A DNA stretch of 64,000 bases, from the NCBI RefSeq assembly GCF_030316825.1, contig NZ_JASZYU010000004.1, forward strand, positions 62,001 through 126,000, written 5' to 3'. The translations under genes were made by a program, and so were the position numbers. The notes under the pieces are model-generated. The model searched no databases. It saw nothing but the letters and a program-made list of their open reading frames with translations, and was not told where the DNA came from. Shown piece by piece: positions 55,341-63,799 of the stretch; position 1 is the stretch's first letter, and each line of letters opens with the position of its first letter. The DNA comes from Variovorax fucosicus. GTDB taxonomy: Bacteria > Pseudomonadota > Gammaproteobacteria > Burkholderiales > Burkholderiaceae_C.

Positions 55341-55513
55341 CCCCCTCACAGCGAGCCGAACTGGATCACCTGATCGCGCTTTCCTTGTCCGCAGTGGGCT
55401 GGAGGATCTACGCAGAGGACAAGGCGAGGTGCCTGGCGCAGGAGCAACCGAAGAGGTGGGGCTTCCTGCCGCTGGCTCTGTCGGACGCGCTGAAAGCAAG
55501 TGGCCCGCAATGA
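55337..55513 (+). CDS. 58-residue phage protein
   Basis: MTPSQRAELDHLIALSLSAVGWRIYAEDKARC...WGFLPLALSDALKAS: helical and protein-like, with an ATGA overlap at the start. A different frame begins 4 bp earlier at 55333 but has non-protein composition. Function unknown. Confidence 0.62.
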   Translation: MTPSQRAELDHLIALSLSAVGWRIYAEDKARCLAQEQPKRWGFLPLALSDALKASGPQ

Positions 55514-55532
55514 AACTGTTTAGGAGAAGTGA

Positions 55533-55745
55533 ATGAGCGAGTACGCCTTCCAGGGATACGTCTACGACAAAGCGAGCTACTGGGCCGACAGTTATTTAAA
55601 GATTGGCGATGCCCGGCGCGCTGCGAAGGAGTGGGTGAATGGCACGCCGTCGCGCACTGCCGAGTTGCTGGTCAAGGAAAAGGCAGATCCTGGCGAGCTT
55701 GGTGCGCGCTGGGCCAAGGCGGGCGCTGTGAAGTGGACTACATGA
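55533..55745 (+). CDS. hypothetical phage protein
   Basis: 70 residues, MSEYAFQGYVYDKASYWADSYLK, with AGGAGAAG upstream. Helical, charged; function unknown. Confidence 0.68.
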   Translation: MSEYAFQGYVYDKASYWADSYLKIGDARRAAKEWVNGTPSRTAELLVKEKADPGELGARWAKAGAVKWTT

Positions 55746-55755
55746 AGGAGGCCGC

Positions 55756-55938
55756 ATGAAGCCCATCAAGCGCTCGTACTGCCTTGTGGAGATAGAGCAC
55801 TCCAAGGACTTGCCAGACCTCACCGACAAGGTCGCCGGCCGAATTTACACAGCAGACGGTGTGGAGGGAGCGACTGCAATCCTGCTGGACAGCAAGACTG
55901 CATATCGGCTGGCTGAAGCGCAAAGGAGCCGGGAGTGA
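55756..55938 (+). CDS. hypothetical phage protein
   Basis: 60 residues, MKPIKRSYCLVEIEHSKDLPD, with a strong AAGGAGG ribosome site. Followed by ninB with a GTGA overlap. Function unknown. Confidence 0.68.
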   Translation: MKPIKRSYCLVEIEHSKDLPDLTDKVAGRIYTADGVEGATAILLDSKTAYRLAEAQRSRE

Positions 55939-56342
55939 AAGACAAGCGCACATTCAAGCTTCAGCACCCCCAGGCCCGGGCGAATGCCGTGGAGGCTGTC
56001 CGCGCCGCGCCAGAGGGCTACGTGGTCGTCGTCAGCGAAGCCAGCCGGAACCTCGATCAGAACGCTGCGCAGTGGCCGATTCTGCAAGCCTTCGCCGATC
56101 AACTGCAATGGCCGGTCAACGGCTCCATGGTCTGGATGTCGGCTGAAGAATGGAAGGATGTCCTGTCCGCGGCATTCAAGCGGGAAACCGTCCGGGTAGC
56201 CATGGGCCTTGACGGCGGGATGGTGATGCTCGGCAGCCGGACAAGCGAGTTCGGCAAGAAGCAGTTCAGCGACTGGCTCGAGTTTTTGCATGCCACGGCT
56301 GCGGCGCGGGAAGTGGATCTGAGGTATCGGGAGGAAGCATGA
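55935..56342 (+). CDS. ninB: NinB-like recombination protein
   Basis: 135 residues, GTG start overlapping the previous stop. The NinB/Orf family pattern is clear: YVVVVSEASRNLDQNAAQWPILQAFADQL and the C-terminal WLEFLHATAAAREVDL. Lambda Orf/NinB binds ssDNA and substitutes for RecFOR in phage recombination. Confidence 0.9.
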   Translation: MKDKRTFKLQHPQARANAVEAVRAAPEGYVVVVSEASRNLDQNAAQWPILQAFADQLQWPVNGSMVWMSAEEWKDVLSAAFKRETVRVAMGLDGGMVMLGSRTSEFGKKQFSDWLEFLHATAAAREVDLRYREEA

Positions 56343-56593
56343 ACCATTTCAGCGGGATTCAGATCCGCGAGTCATTGCTCGCGCTCACCACTACTCCGGC
56401 GAGACCACACAAGAAGCGAAGGAATCAGTCTGCTCACTATCACGCCAGGATCCAAAAGAAATGGACGAAGCGTTTTGGCGTCCGTTCGATTCCCGGTGCG
56501 TATGCCATGAAAGATCCATGGACGGGCGCGCAGATCATCGTCGCTCACCCTGCTGTGATGGCCAAGATTCGGTCGATGGTGCCCCGATGCTGA
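56339..56593 (+). CDS. hypothetical phage protein of the nin region
   Basis: 84 residues, basic (RPHKKRRNQSAHYHARIQKKWTKRFG), with GAYAMKDPWTGAQIIVAHPAVMAKIRSM at the end. ATGA overlap with ninB; ninG starts inside its end. Function unknown. Confidence 0.68.
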   Translation: MNHFSGIQIRESLLALTTTPARPHKKRRNQSAHYHARIQKKWTKRFGVRSIPGAYAMKDPWTGAQIIVAHPAVMAKIRSMVPRC

Positions 56594-57147
56594 CCGCCAG
56601 CCTCCGCGCCAAGACCTGTGCTCACTGCCAGACCATGTTCATGCCTGCACGCTCAATGCAGGCTGTCTGTAGCCCGGTCTGCGCCCGTCGCAAGGGAGAG
56701 GCCGACAAGAAGGCGGAGAAGGCCAAGGACAAGGCCAAGCGCGAGGATCAAAAGACTATCCACACGCTCATCGCAGAGGCCCAGGTCGAGTTCAACAAGT
56801 TCATCCGGCTCCGTGACCAGATCGCCGGCCATCCCTGCATCTCCAGCGGCCGCCCCCTGGACTGGAGCGGGAACAACGTCGATGCCGGCCACTACAGGAG
56901 CACGGGAGCCGCCTCCCATCTCCGTTTTGATGAGCGCAACTGCCACGCACAGTCGAAACACGACAACCAGTGGAAGGCCGGGAACGTGGTCGATTACCGC
57001 ATCAACCTGATCAAGCGCATCGGCTTGGAGGCTGTCGAAGCTCTGGAAGCCGACAACGAGCCGGTGAAGTGGGATCGGGACGCGCTGAGGCAGATCAAGA
57101 CCATCTATCGGGCCAAGGCTCGGCAACTCCTGAAGGAACGAGCATGA
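56587..57147 (+). CDS. ninG: NinG-like recombination protein
   Basis: 186 residues. Zinc-finger Cys pairs CAHCQTMF and CSPVCARRKGEAD at the N-terminus, then a coiled-coil and the conserved part CISSGRPLDWSGNNVDAGHYRSTGAASHLRFDERN, with HNH-like His/Asn residues. Lambda NinG/Rap is a Holliday-junction-type endonuclease. ATG overlaps the previous gene by 7 bp. Confidence 0.92.
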   Translation: MLTASLRAKTCAHCQTMFMPARSMQAVCSPVCARRKGEADKKAEKAKDKAKREDQKTIHTLIAEAQVEFNKFIRLRDQIAGHPCISSGRPLDWSGNNVDAGHYRSTGAASHLRFDERNCHAQSKHDNQWKAGNVVDYRINLIKRIGLEAVEALEADNEPVKWDRDALRQIKTIYRAKARQLLKERA

Positions 57148-57386
57148 AACCCAAGCGTATCTATCAGGTCTACCTGTCGCGCCAAGCGGCCCCGACCTTC
57201 ATGAAGAACTGCCCGGTGACATTTGAGGGCGCGCAATGGCGGTGGCGTGTGATCGCCGCACGCAACAGGCAAATCGTCGGCGGCTCTCAGGAATCCTTCG
57301 ACAGCAAGGGCAACGCACTGCGCGCGGCGCGGCGTGAGGTATCACTCTACAAGGACGGCTTCGCTGTGGTCGAGGTGGCAGAGTGA
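57144..57386 (+). CDS. YegP/DUF1508-like phage protein
   Basis: 80 residues. WRWRVIAARNRQIVGGSQESFDSKGNALRAARREV resembles the DUF1508 (YegP) beta-hairpin/helix repeat, though only one unit is seen. ATGA start. Function unknown. Confidence 0.65.
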   Translation: MKPKRIYQVYLSRQAAPTFMKNCPVTFEGAQWRWRVIAARNRQIVGGSQESFDSKGNALRAARREVSLYKDGFAVVEVAE

Positions 57387-57592
57387 CGATGACCCCAGAC
57401 CAACGCCAGCAACTCGTATTGCTCCTGCCAATGATGAGGGTAGCCGCAGGCCGCATGCCCACGATGAACGAGTTTCACAAGGCCAACAGGATCTGCGACG
57501 ACTTGCGCGACTTCCTCGACTGCGGCCCATCCCAAAACACCCCAGAGCAATGGCTGCTCATTGCTGAAGAAGCGACAAAGGAAGCAGCATGA
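57383..57592 (+). CDS. hypothetical phage protein, GTG start
   Basis: 69 residues from the GTG overlapping the previous stop (GTGA), or 67 from the ATG at 57389. Helical (MRVAAGRMPTMNEFHKANRIC). Function unknown. Confidence 0.62.
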   Translation: MTMTPDQRQQLVLLLPMMRVAAGRMPTMNEFHKANRICDDLRDFLDCGPSQNTPEQWLLIAEEATKEAA

Positions 57593-58125
57593 AGATTGCT
57601 GACCGCTACGCATCCGCCATCCGCTCGAGTTGTCTCACGGTCGATGAGAGGACAACCTTCAGCGATACCGACGTGCTGGGAGCTATGGGGCTGGCCTCTC
57701 GCACGCTGGATCAGGAGGGCCACCCGCTCGCCGTCGCTCTTGAGCGGCTATTCGCTGGGGACAACGGCGCATCCATGATCATCGTCCAAGTGCTGAGTGA
57801 CATGGCTTGGCGCCGAGCTCGCACAACGAAGGTCAGGCTCAACCGCATGGGCGCGGCCGACATGGCGAAAGCCTGCCTTGCATGGCACCGGGACGGCGTG
57901 TGCAAAGCCTGCGGTGGTCATGGAACGCTGGTGATTCCAGGATCCACGACGCTCGGCCCTCACGATTGCAAGCCGTGCAGGGGAGATGGGAAGGTGCCAT
58001 TCGAGCGGCAATTCGATCTGGAACAGCGGGAATTGGCTGCCTGGTTGGTGGCTCAGATGGAGCGAGAGCAGAGCAGGGCGGGCCCCGCAGCCATGAAGGC
58101 TTTGGCACCAAGGCTTGACTTTTGA
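57589..58125 (+). CDS. zinc-finger protein in the position of late antiterminator Q
   Basis: 178 residues. A helical N-terminal part and a central zinc finger with CKACGGHGTLVIPG and CKPCRGDGKV (CxxCxGxG pairs, as in DnaJ and several phage Q-type antiterminators). It is the last gene before a promoter-terminator region and the terminase genes, which is where Q genes lie. ATGA start. Antitermination role is inferred from position and the finger, not proven. Confidence 0.75.
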   Translation: MKIADRYASAIRSSCLTVDERTTFSDTDVLGAMGLASRTLDQEGHPLAVALERLFAGDNGASMIIVQVLSDMAWRRARTTKVRLNRMGAADMAKACLAWHRDGVCKACGGHGTLVIPGSTTLGPHDCKPCRGDGKVPFERQFDLEQRELAAWLVAQMEREQSRAGPAAMKALAPRLDF

Positions 58126-58130
58126 GTGCT

Positions 58131-58193
58131 GTACGAAATACCGTTGCGCGTCAAGAATCAACGTGTTACGATTCGCGCGCCGTACAAATACCG
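58131..58193 (+). promoter_or_regulatory. candidate late promoter with flanking direct repeats
   Basis: TTGCGC (58144-58149), 17-bp spacer, TACGAT (58167-58172) resemble a sigma-70 promoter before the late genes. GTACGAAATACCG (58131-58143) and GTACAAATACCG (58182-58193) form a near-perfect direct repeat bracketing it, possible sites for the Q-like protein. Confidence 0.55.
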
Positions 58194-58256
58194 AGTGTTT
58201 CGGTAAAAATAATAGCGGGCCGCCTTTGATGGCGTAGCCACCTTCACAGATTAATG

Positions 58257-58286
58257 AGCCGCCCTTCGAAAGACTGGCGGCTTTTT
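58257..58286 (+). terminator. terminator between late promoter and terminase genes
   Basis: AGCCGCC (58257-58263) pairs with GGCGGCT (58276-58282), followed by TTTTT. It lies about 80 bp downstream of the candidate late promoter, as tR' does in lambda. The rest of the 391-bp gap (58287-58516) holds no ORF I can support; a second, weaker fold joins GACCCCA near 58431 to TGGGGTT near 58458. Confidence 0.82.
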
Positions 58287-58516
58287 CGCGTTTCCAACGA
58301 GTTCGCCGGGCGGCCACACTCCTGACAGGCTGATTGCCACCAGGGCCGAACCCGGCAACACATTCGCTCCCCGAGCCTGACGGATGTTTCCCGCGCGTGC
58401 GGTGGCGCGACATCAGGTGACCGATAGGCAAGACCCCAGACCGTAAGGTTCGTCCTGATGGGGTTTCTCGCTGCCCTGAGGGCGGCGCTCACCAAAGCCA
58501 GAGGCGGAGGTAATCC

Positions 58517-59002
58517 ATGGCAACACGCAAGGCAGCAGCCAAGCCGCCAGCGCGAAAGCCTGGCCGACCTTCGAAGTACAAGGAAGAGTTCGCCGAGCAA
58601 GCCCGCAAGCTGTGCCTGCTGGGTGCGACCGACAAGGATCTCGGAAACTTCTTCGAAGTGTCTGAGCAGACGGTCAACACATGGAAGATCGAGCATCCTG
58701 CGTTTCTTGAGTCCCTAAAGGCTGGGAAGCAGATGGCCGATGCTGAGGTGGCTCGGAGCCTGTTCGAGCGTGCGACCGGGTACAGCCACAAGGCGGTGAA
58801 GATCCTGGTGGTGGATAAGGAAGTCAGGCACGAAGAGTACGTCGAGCACTATCCGCCTGACGCAACGTCGATGATTTTCTGGCTGAAGAACCGCAGGCCG
58901 GACCTGTGGCGCGGGAACCCTGAGGATGGAGGAACGGATGATCCGGCCCCGCCGCAGAAGGTGGTGATCGAGATTCAAGATGGCCGGCGAGCTCCGGCTT
59001 AG
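58517..59002 (+). CDS. terminase small subunit
   Basis: 161 residues. GRPSKYKEEFAEQARKLCLLGATDKDLGNFFEVSEQTVNTWKIEHPAFLESLKAGKQMADAEVA is the helix-turn-helix DNA-recognition domain of many phage small terminases. GGAGGT precedes the ATG. Overlaps the large subunit by 23 bp. Confidence 0.9.
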   Translation: MATRKAAAKPPARKPGRPSKYKEEFAEQARKLCLLGATDKDLGNFFEVSEQTVNTWKIEHPAFLESLKAGKQMADAEVARSLFERATGYSHKAVKILVVDKEVRHEEYVEHYPPDATSMIFWLKNRRPDLWRGNPEDGGTDDPAPPQKVVIEIQDGRRAPA

Positions 59003-60248
59003 CCTGACTGGACCTCAGGCAGCGTTCGTAACGGCCGAGGACAGGTTCCCGGCAATCGTCGCTGGCTTTGGGTCAGGGAAGACCGAGGCGTTGGTCAATC
59101 GCCTGTTGGTACGCAAGATCGCGTATCCAGGCGGATGGGTGGGCTACTACGGCCCGACCTTCGACTTGATCAACCTGATCGCGGTGCCGCGGTTCGAAGG
59201 GATCCTCGAGCAGCACGGGTTCGCGTTCAAGCTGAACAAGCAAGAGATGGTCATGAAGGTGCGCAAGCTCGGCGCCTTCGTGTTCCGCACCATGGAGCGG
59301 CCGGAGCGGATCATCGGCTTCGAGACTGCAGATGCAGGGGTTGACGAGCTCGACACGCTGAAGATTGCTCATGCGGAGCACGCCTGGCGAAAGATCATCG
59401 CGCGGAATCGGCAGAAGAAGCCGAATGGAGAGCGCAACACGGTAGCGGTAGCGACGACGCCAGAGGGATTCCGGTTCACGCATCGCCAGTGGGTGAAGGC
59501 CAAGGCGGATGGGTACAAGCTATTCCACGCGAGCACGTACAGCAACGCGCACAACTTGCCTGAGGACTACATCCCGAGTCTTGAGGCAAGCTACCCGCCG
59601 CAGCTGCTGAAGGCATACCTGGAAGGGCAGTTCGTCAACCTGACATCAGGGGCGATCTACCCGGACTTTGACCGGAAGCTGAACCACACGCCGGAGACGA
59701 TCAAGGCAGACGAGCCGCTGCACATCGGCATGGACTTCAACGTCTACAAGATGGCCGCGGTGGTGCATGTGATGCGAGACGGGCTGCCAAGAGCCTTGGC
59801 TGAGTTGGTGAACCTGAGGGACACCCCGGCCATGATCGAGGCGATCAAGAGCCGGTATGGCAATGCAGGGAGGTCTATCACGATCTACCCGGACGCCAGC
59901 GGCGACAACAAGAGCAGCAAGGGCGCGAGTCTGAGCGACATCGTCATGCTGAAAGGCGCCGGGTTCCAGGTGAGCGTGGGCCACTCCAACCCGGCAGTGA
60001 AAGACCGCATCGCCAGCGTGAACGGGATGATCCTGAACGCAAAGGGCGAGCGGCGATACCTGGTCAATACGGATGCATGCCCGATCACGACCGAGTGCAT
60101 CGAGCAGCAGGTTTACGACGAGACGAATGGGGAGCCTGACAAGAAGTCGGGCTTCGATCACACAAACGACGGATTGGGCTATTTCCTGCACAGGAGGTTC
60201 CCGATCGTCGTGAACACGCTTCAGCGCCTTCAGGTGGTTGGAGCGTAG
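58980..60248 (+). CDS. terminase large subunit
   Basis: 422 residues. Walker A GFGSGKT at residues 29-35, Walker B-like region GFETADAGVDELD, and a C-terminal nuclease domain with MDFNVYKMAAVV and YPDASGDNKSS (acidic metal ligands). Packages phage DNA into the prohead. Start overlaps the small subunit. Confidence 0.95.
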   Translation: MAGELRLSLTGPQAAFVTAEDRFPAIVAGFGSGKTEALVNRLLVRKIAYPGGWVGYYGPTFDLINLIAVPRFEGILEQHGFAFKLNKQEMVMKVRKLGAFVFRTMERPERIIGFETADAGVDELDTLKIAHAEHAWRKIIARNRQKKPNGERNTVAVATTPEGFRFTHRQWVKAKADGYKLFHASTYSNAHNLPEDYIPSLEASYPPQLLKAYLEGQFVNLTSGAIYPDFDRKLNHTPETIKADEPLHIGMDFNVYKMAAVVHVMRDGLPRALAELVNLRDTPAMIEAIKSRYGNAGRSITIYPDASGDNKSSKGASLSDIVMLKGAGFQVSVGHSNPAVKDRIASVNGMILNAKGERRYLVNTDACPITTECIEQQVYDETNGEPDKKSGFDHTNDGLGYFLHRRFPIVVNTLQRLQVVGA

Positions 60249-60256
60249 GACAGCAC

Positions 60257-61696
60257 ATGCCCGCAGACACCCAGTCGAAGCAGTACAAGGAGCGCCTCCC
60301 GCAGTGGGAGCGTTGCCGCGCCGCTATTGCTGGGCAGGATTCCGTCCATGCTGGGGGTGCGAAGTACCTGCCGGCATTGGGAGAGCAGACGCCGGCCGAA
60401 TACGATGCCTACAGGCTGCGCGCGCCCTGGTATGGCGCAACGGGCCGCACGCTCGAGGGCATGGTAGGGATGGTGTTCCGCAGCGATCCGCAGCTGGTCG
60501 CACCGGACGCGCTGAAGCAATACGCCGTCGACATCACCCTAAGTGGCGTAACCCTGGATGGGGTCGCCCGTGAGGCGCTGTCAGAGGTAATCGGACTTGG
60601 TCGGTATGGGTTGCTGGTGGAATATCCACAGGTTATCCAACAGCCGGCGAGCCTGGCCGATGCGAGCGCGCAGAACCTTCGCCCCTACGTGACGGCCTAC
60701 AAGACCGAGCACATCATCAACTGGAAGCTCCAGCGCGTGAACAACGCCATGCAGCCGACCATGGTTGTGCTGCAGGAGAGCTACGAGGAAGCGATCGACG
60801 AGTTCGAGAGCGAGGGCAAGACGCAGTATCGGGCACTGCTTCTGGAGGATGGTCGCTACGTACAGCGCCTATACCGCACGGGTGACAAGGGCGCTGTCGT
60901 GCAGTACGGCGCTGACATCGTACCGACGAAGAACGGCAAGCCACTGACCGCGATCCCGTTCTTCCCGTTCGGCCCGGAAGCGCTGAGCATCGAAGTGCAG
61001 CAAGCGCCGATCCTGGATCTGGTTGACTTGAACCTGAGCCACTATCGAACAGGCGCAGACCTGGAGCATGGCGCGCACTTCACGGGATTGCCGACGCCGT
61101 TCATCGCTGGCGTGCAGCTGGAGTCCGGCGAGAAGGTCAAGATCGGATCGAGCCAGGCCATTGTCTCGCCTGACCCTTCGGCAACGGCTTCATATCTGGA
61201 GTTCACGGGCCAGGGCTTGGGTTCGCTTGAGCGCCTGATGGATCGCAAAGAGGGGCAGATGGCCGCCCTTGGTGCGCGCATGCTGGCCCCTGAGAAAGCA
61301 GGCGTCGAGGCAGCGAATACGCTGAGCATGCGTCACAACGGCGAAGACTCTGTTCTGGCGGGGATCGCGAAGCTGGTCGGCTACGGCATCCAGGAGATGA
61401 TGATCTTCGTGGCTGATTGGGCGGGTATCCCGGGCGAAGTGACCTACAAGTTGAACACCGACTATCTGCCGGCCGGCATGAGTGCACAAGACCTAACCGC
61501 GCTGATGAGTGCATGGCAGCAGGGCGGCATCTCCCGTCAGACGCTGTTCGAGAACCTGCAGCGCTCGGAGATCGTGGCCGCTGATGTGACGCTCGAGCAA
61601 GAGCAGGCGCGCATCGACAGTGAAGGCCCGACGCTCGCCATGCAGTCCGCAATGAAACCGGAGCCGGAAGACAACGCGCCGCCGGAGGACAAATGA
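60257..61696 (+). CDS. phage portal protein (DUF4055-like)
   Basis: 479 residues. GGAKYLPALGEQTPAEYDAYRLRAPWYGATGRTLEGMVGMVF is the recognised start of the DUF4055 portal family; the long central stem region and the acidic C-terminus (EPEDNAPPEDK) fit a portal. Lies between the terminase and the minor head gene. Confidence 0.9.
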   Translation: MPADTQSKQYKERLPQWERCRAAIAGQDSVHAGGAKYLPALGEQTPAEYDAYRLRAPWYGATGRTLEGMVGMVFRSDPQLVAPDALKQYAVDITLSGVTLDGVAREALSEVIGLGRYGLLVEYPQVIQQPASLADASAQNLRPYVTAYKTEHIINWKLQRVNNAMQPTMVVLQESYEEAIDEFESEGKTQYRALLLEDGRYVQRLYRTGDKGAVVQYGADIVPTKNGKPLTAIPFFPFGPEALSIEVQQAPILDLVDLNLSHYRTGADLEHGAHFTGLPTPFIAGVQLESGEKVKIGSSQAIVSPDPSATASYLEFTGQGLGSLERLMDRKEGQMAALGARMLAPEKAGVEAANTLSMRHNGEDSVLAGIAKLVGYGIQEMMIFVADWAGIPGEVTYKLNTDYLPAGMSAQDLTALMSAWQQGGISRQTLFENLQRSEIVAADVTLEQEQARIDSEGPTLAMQSAMKPEPEDNAPPEDK

Positions 61697-61929
61697 TCTA
61701 CGACCCGAGCAACGCGAGCGGCGCTGCGGTATACGACGTAGAAACCAAGGAGCGTCTGAGCCACGTTCTATGGATCGACACAGAGCTAGGGGAAGTGGTG
61801 CGCGCGGAGCAGCCGGTGAGAGTCGTCGGCGACGAGTTCGCTACCCACACGACGAAGTTCACCACGATCTACCCGATCCGCGGAGGGGGCTGGTCGATTC
61901 AGTTGTTCCACTGCTACGGTCGGAAGTAA
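61693..61929 (+). CDS. hypothetical phage protein between portal and minor head
   Basis: 78 residues, MIYDPSNASGAAVYDVETKERLSHVLWIDTELGE, beta-rich with a tail YPIRGGGWSIQLFHCYGRK. Overlaps the portal stop by 4 bp. Function unknown. Confidence 0.72.
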   Translation: MIYDPSNASGAAVYDVETKERLSHVLWIDTELGEVVRAEQPVRVVGDEFATHTTKFTTIYPIRGGGWSIQLFHCYGRK

Positions 61930-62970
61930 ATGGGTGGCCTTGACGCATGGCTGGCGAGCGTTCTCGTCGCCCACGGCATCAACCTGCTGCGCCTGGAAGC
62001 TGACTATCAGCGCCAGGTGCTCGCGATCCTGCTGCAGATGGAAGGCGAGCTCGTCGCCAAGTTGACGGGGAAGAAGGCGCTGACCGAATTCAGCCGGCAG
62101 CGATTGACCGACTTGCTGGCAGAGGCCCGCACGATGATCGCGGAGAAGTTCATCGAGGTTCGCCTGGCAATGGATCCGCTGCCGATCGCGACGCTTGAAG
62201 CCGAGTTCGTGACCAAGAAGCTCGGCGAGGCGATCGGCGTGAAGCTGGTGAACGCGGCGCCCACGCAGGCAGTGCTTCGTGCAGTGGCAAACGATGCTCT
62301 GGTGCAGGGCGGCCCCGCTTCGGCGTGGTGGGCACGACAAGGACAGGACACAGCCTTTCGCTTCGCCAATGCTGTACGGCAGGGGGTGGTGCAGGGCGAG
62401 ACGAACGCGATGATCGTGGCGCGCATCAAGGGCACGCCGCTGATTCCCGGGATCATGGAGACGACGAGAAAGAACGCCGAGGCGATGGTCCGCACCAGTG
62501 TGCAGACCATCAGCGCAGCGGCGCGGCAAGAGACGTACCAGGCCAACGCCGACATCATCGAAGGGTTCGAGCAAGTGTCCACGCTGGACAGCCGGACGAC
62601 CGATGTGTGCGTGGCTTATGACGGCGCGAAGTGGGATCTGGAATACGAGCCCATCGCCCCGTCGAAGCTGCCCTACAACGGCGGGGTTCCGCGGCACTGG
62701 GGCTGCCGGTCGACCATGGCGCCGATCGTGAAGCCGCTGGTTGAAGGCATGCCAGGGTTTGAACCGAGCGAGAGAGCATCCAAGTTCGGGCCGACGAAGG
62801 CCAAGACATTCGCCGAGTGGCTCGATACGCAGACACCTGCATTTCAGGATGAGCTGCTGGGAACCGGTAAAGCGGACCTGTTCCGCGCGAAGAAGATCAC
62901 GCTGCAGCAACTTTTGGATCAGCGCGGGAGACCCTTGACGCTGGCGCAGTTGAGAGCGAAGTACGCATAG
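61930..62970 (+). CDS. minor head / head morphogenesis protein (SPP1 gp7 / Mu F-like)
   Basis: 346 residues. The central MVRTSVQTISAAARQETYQAN and FEQVSTLDSRTTDVCVAYDGAKWDL followed by PRHWGCRST is the diagnostic Mu gpF/SPP1 gp7 domain (LD-rTt-vC ... HPnCRC-like). Such proteins are packaged in the head in few copies. ATG directly after the previous stop. Confidence 0.9.
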   Translation: MGGLDAWLASVLVAHGINLLRLEADYQRQVLAILLQMEGELVAKLTGKKALTEFSRQRLTDLLAEARTMIAEKFIEVRLAMDPLPIATLEAEFVTKKLGEAIGVKLVNAAPTQAVLRAVANDALVQGGPASAWWARQGQDTAFRFANAVRQGVVQGETNAMIVARIKGTPLIPGIMETTRKNAEAMVRTSVQTISAAARQETYQANADIIEGFEQVSTLDSRTTDVCVAYDGAKWDLEYEPIAPSKLPYNGGVPRHWGCRSTMAPIVKPLVEGMPGFEPSERASKFGPTKAKTFAEWLDTQTPAFQDELLGTGKADLFRAKKITLQQLLDQRGRPLTLAQLRAKYA

Positions 62971-63088
62971 ATTTTGGCGAATGCGCGGTGCTGACGCGCT
63001 TCACCCCACAAAGGCGAACTCGAAACCGCTGAGGCGTGGGTCGTGATCGAGATACCGGGATCAGCTCCGGTCGCCAATTACTTTTCCG

Positions 63089-63114
63089 AGGCCCTGCAGT
63101 GCGGGGCCTTTTTC
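63089..63114 (+). terminator. rho-independent terminator before the scaffold gene
   Basis: AGGCCC / GGGCCT stem around TGCAGTGCG, followed by a T-run (63109-63113). The 184-bp gap 62971-63154 shows no gene. Confidence 0.85.
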
Positions 63115-63154
63115 TTTGTGGCAGCGCCACGCAACACTGACCTGAGGTCACACC

Positions 63155-63790
63155 ATGAGTATTGATTTGAACGCACCTGAGGTGCAAAAAGCCATCAAGG
63201 ACGCCGTCACGAGCGCAGTTGAAGAGGCCACCACTGGCCTCGTCTCCAAGCGCGACGAACTGCTGCGCGAGGTGAAAGAACTTCGCAAGGGAAAGACCAT
63301 CAATCCCGAGGATGTCACGAAGCTGGAAGACCAGATCGAGGCGCTCAAGGGCCAGGTGACCGAAGCCCAGAAAGCAGCGAAGACGGCGACCTCCCAAGCC
63401 GAGAAGGACCGCAAGGCCCTGGAAACGGCTGAAGGCTTCACGCAGCGTCTGCTGGTGGACAACGGGTTGAACGATGCGCTCGCGAAAGCAGGCGTGACGA
63501 ACCCCGTTCACCTCAAGGCTGTCAAGTCAATGCTCGCGGGGCAGGTGCAAGTCGCAACCGAAGGTGACCAACGTGTCGCCAAGGTCGGTGACAAGGCGCT
63601 TGCCGACTACGTGGCCGAATGGTCCAAAGGCGACGAAGGCAAACACTTCGTCGCTGCCCCTGCGAACAGCGGTGGCGGGGCTGGCGGCGGCGGAGGCAGT
63701 TCGAACGCACAAAAGGGCGATCTCGGCGGCAACAAGGACGAACGTCTGAAGGCCATCGAAAGTCGCTTTCCCAACCTGACAACGCAATAG
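63155..63790 (+). CDS. phage scaffolding-like protein
   Basis: 211 residues: a long coiled-coil (EVKELRKGKTINPEDVTKLEDQIEALKGQVTEAQKAAKTA), an alpha-helical middle and a Gly/Ser-rich stretch (GGGAGGGGGSS) before a basic end. This matches scaffold proteins encoded just before the major capsid gene. Confidence 0.85.
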   Translation: MSIDLNAPEVQKAIKDAVTSAVEEATTGLVSKRDELLREVKELRKGKTINPEDVTKLEDQIEALKGQVTEAQKAAKTATSQAEKDRKALETAEGFTQRLLVDNGLNDALAKAGVTNPVHLKAVKSMLAGQVQVATEGDQRVAKVGDKALADYVAEWSKGDEGKHFVAAPANSGGGAGGGGGSSNAQKGDLGGNKDERLKAIESRFPNLTTQ

Positions 63791-63799
63791 AGGTACGCC

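Noticed and set aside
55333..55536. Alternative frame starting at ATG 55333
   Set aside because: It differs by one frame from the ATGA-coupled 55337 gene and its product is Gly/Arg-rich without helical pattern.
58126..58516. Lysis genes or cos site in the gap before terminase
   Set aside because: No ORF with holin or endolysin features and no recognisable cos repeat; a cos site cannot be excluded by eye.
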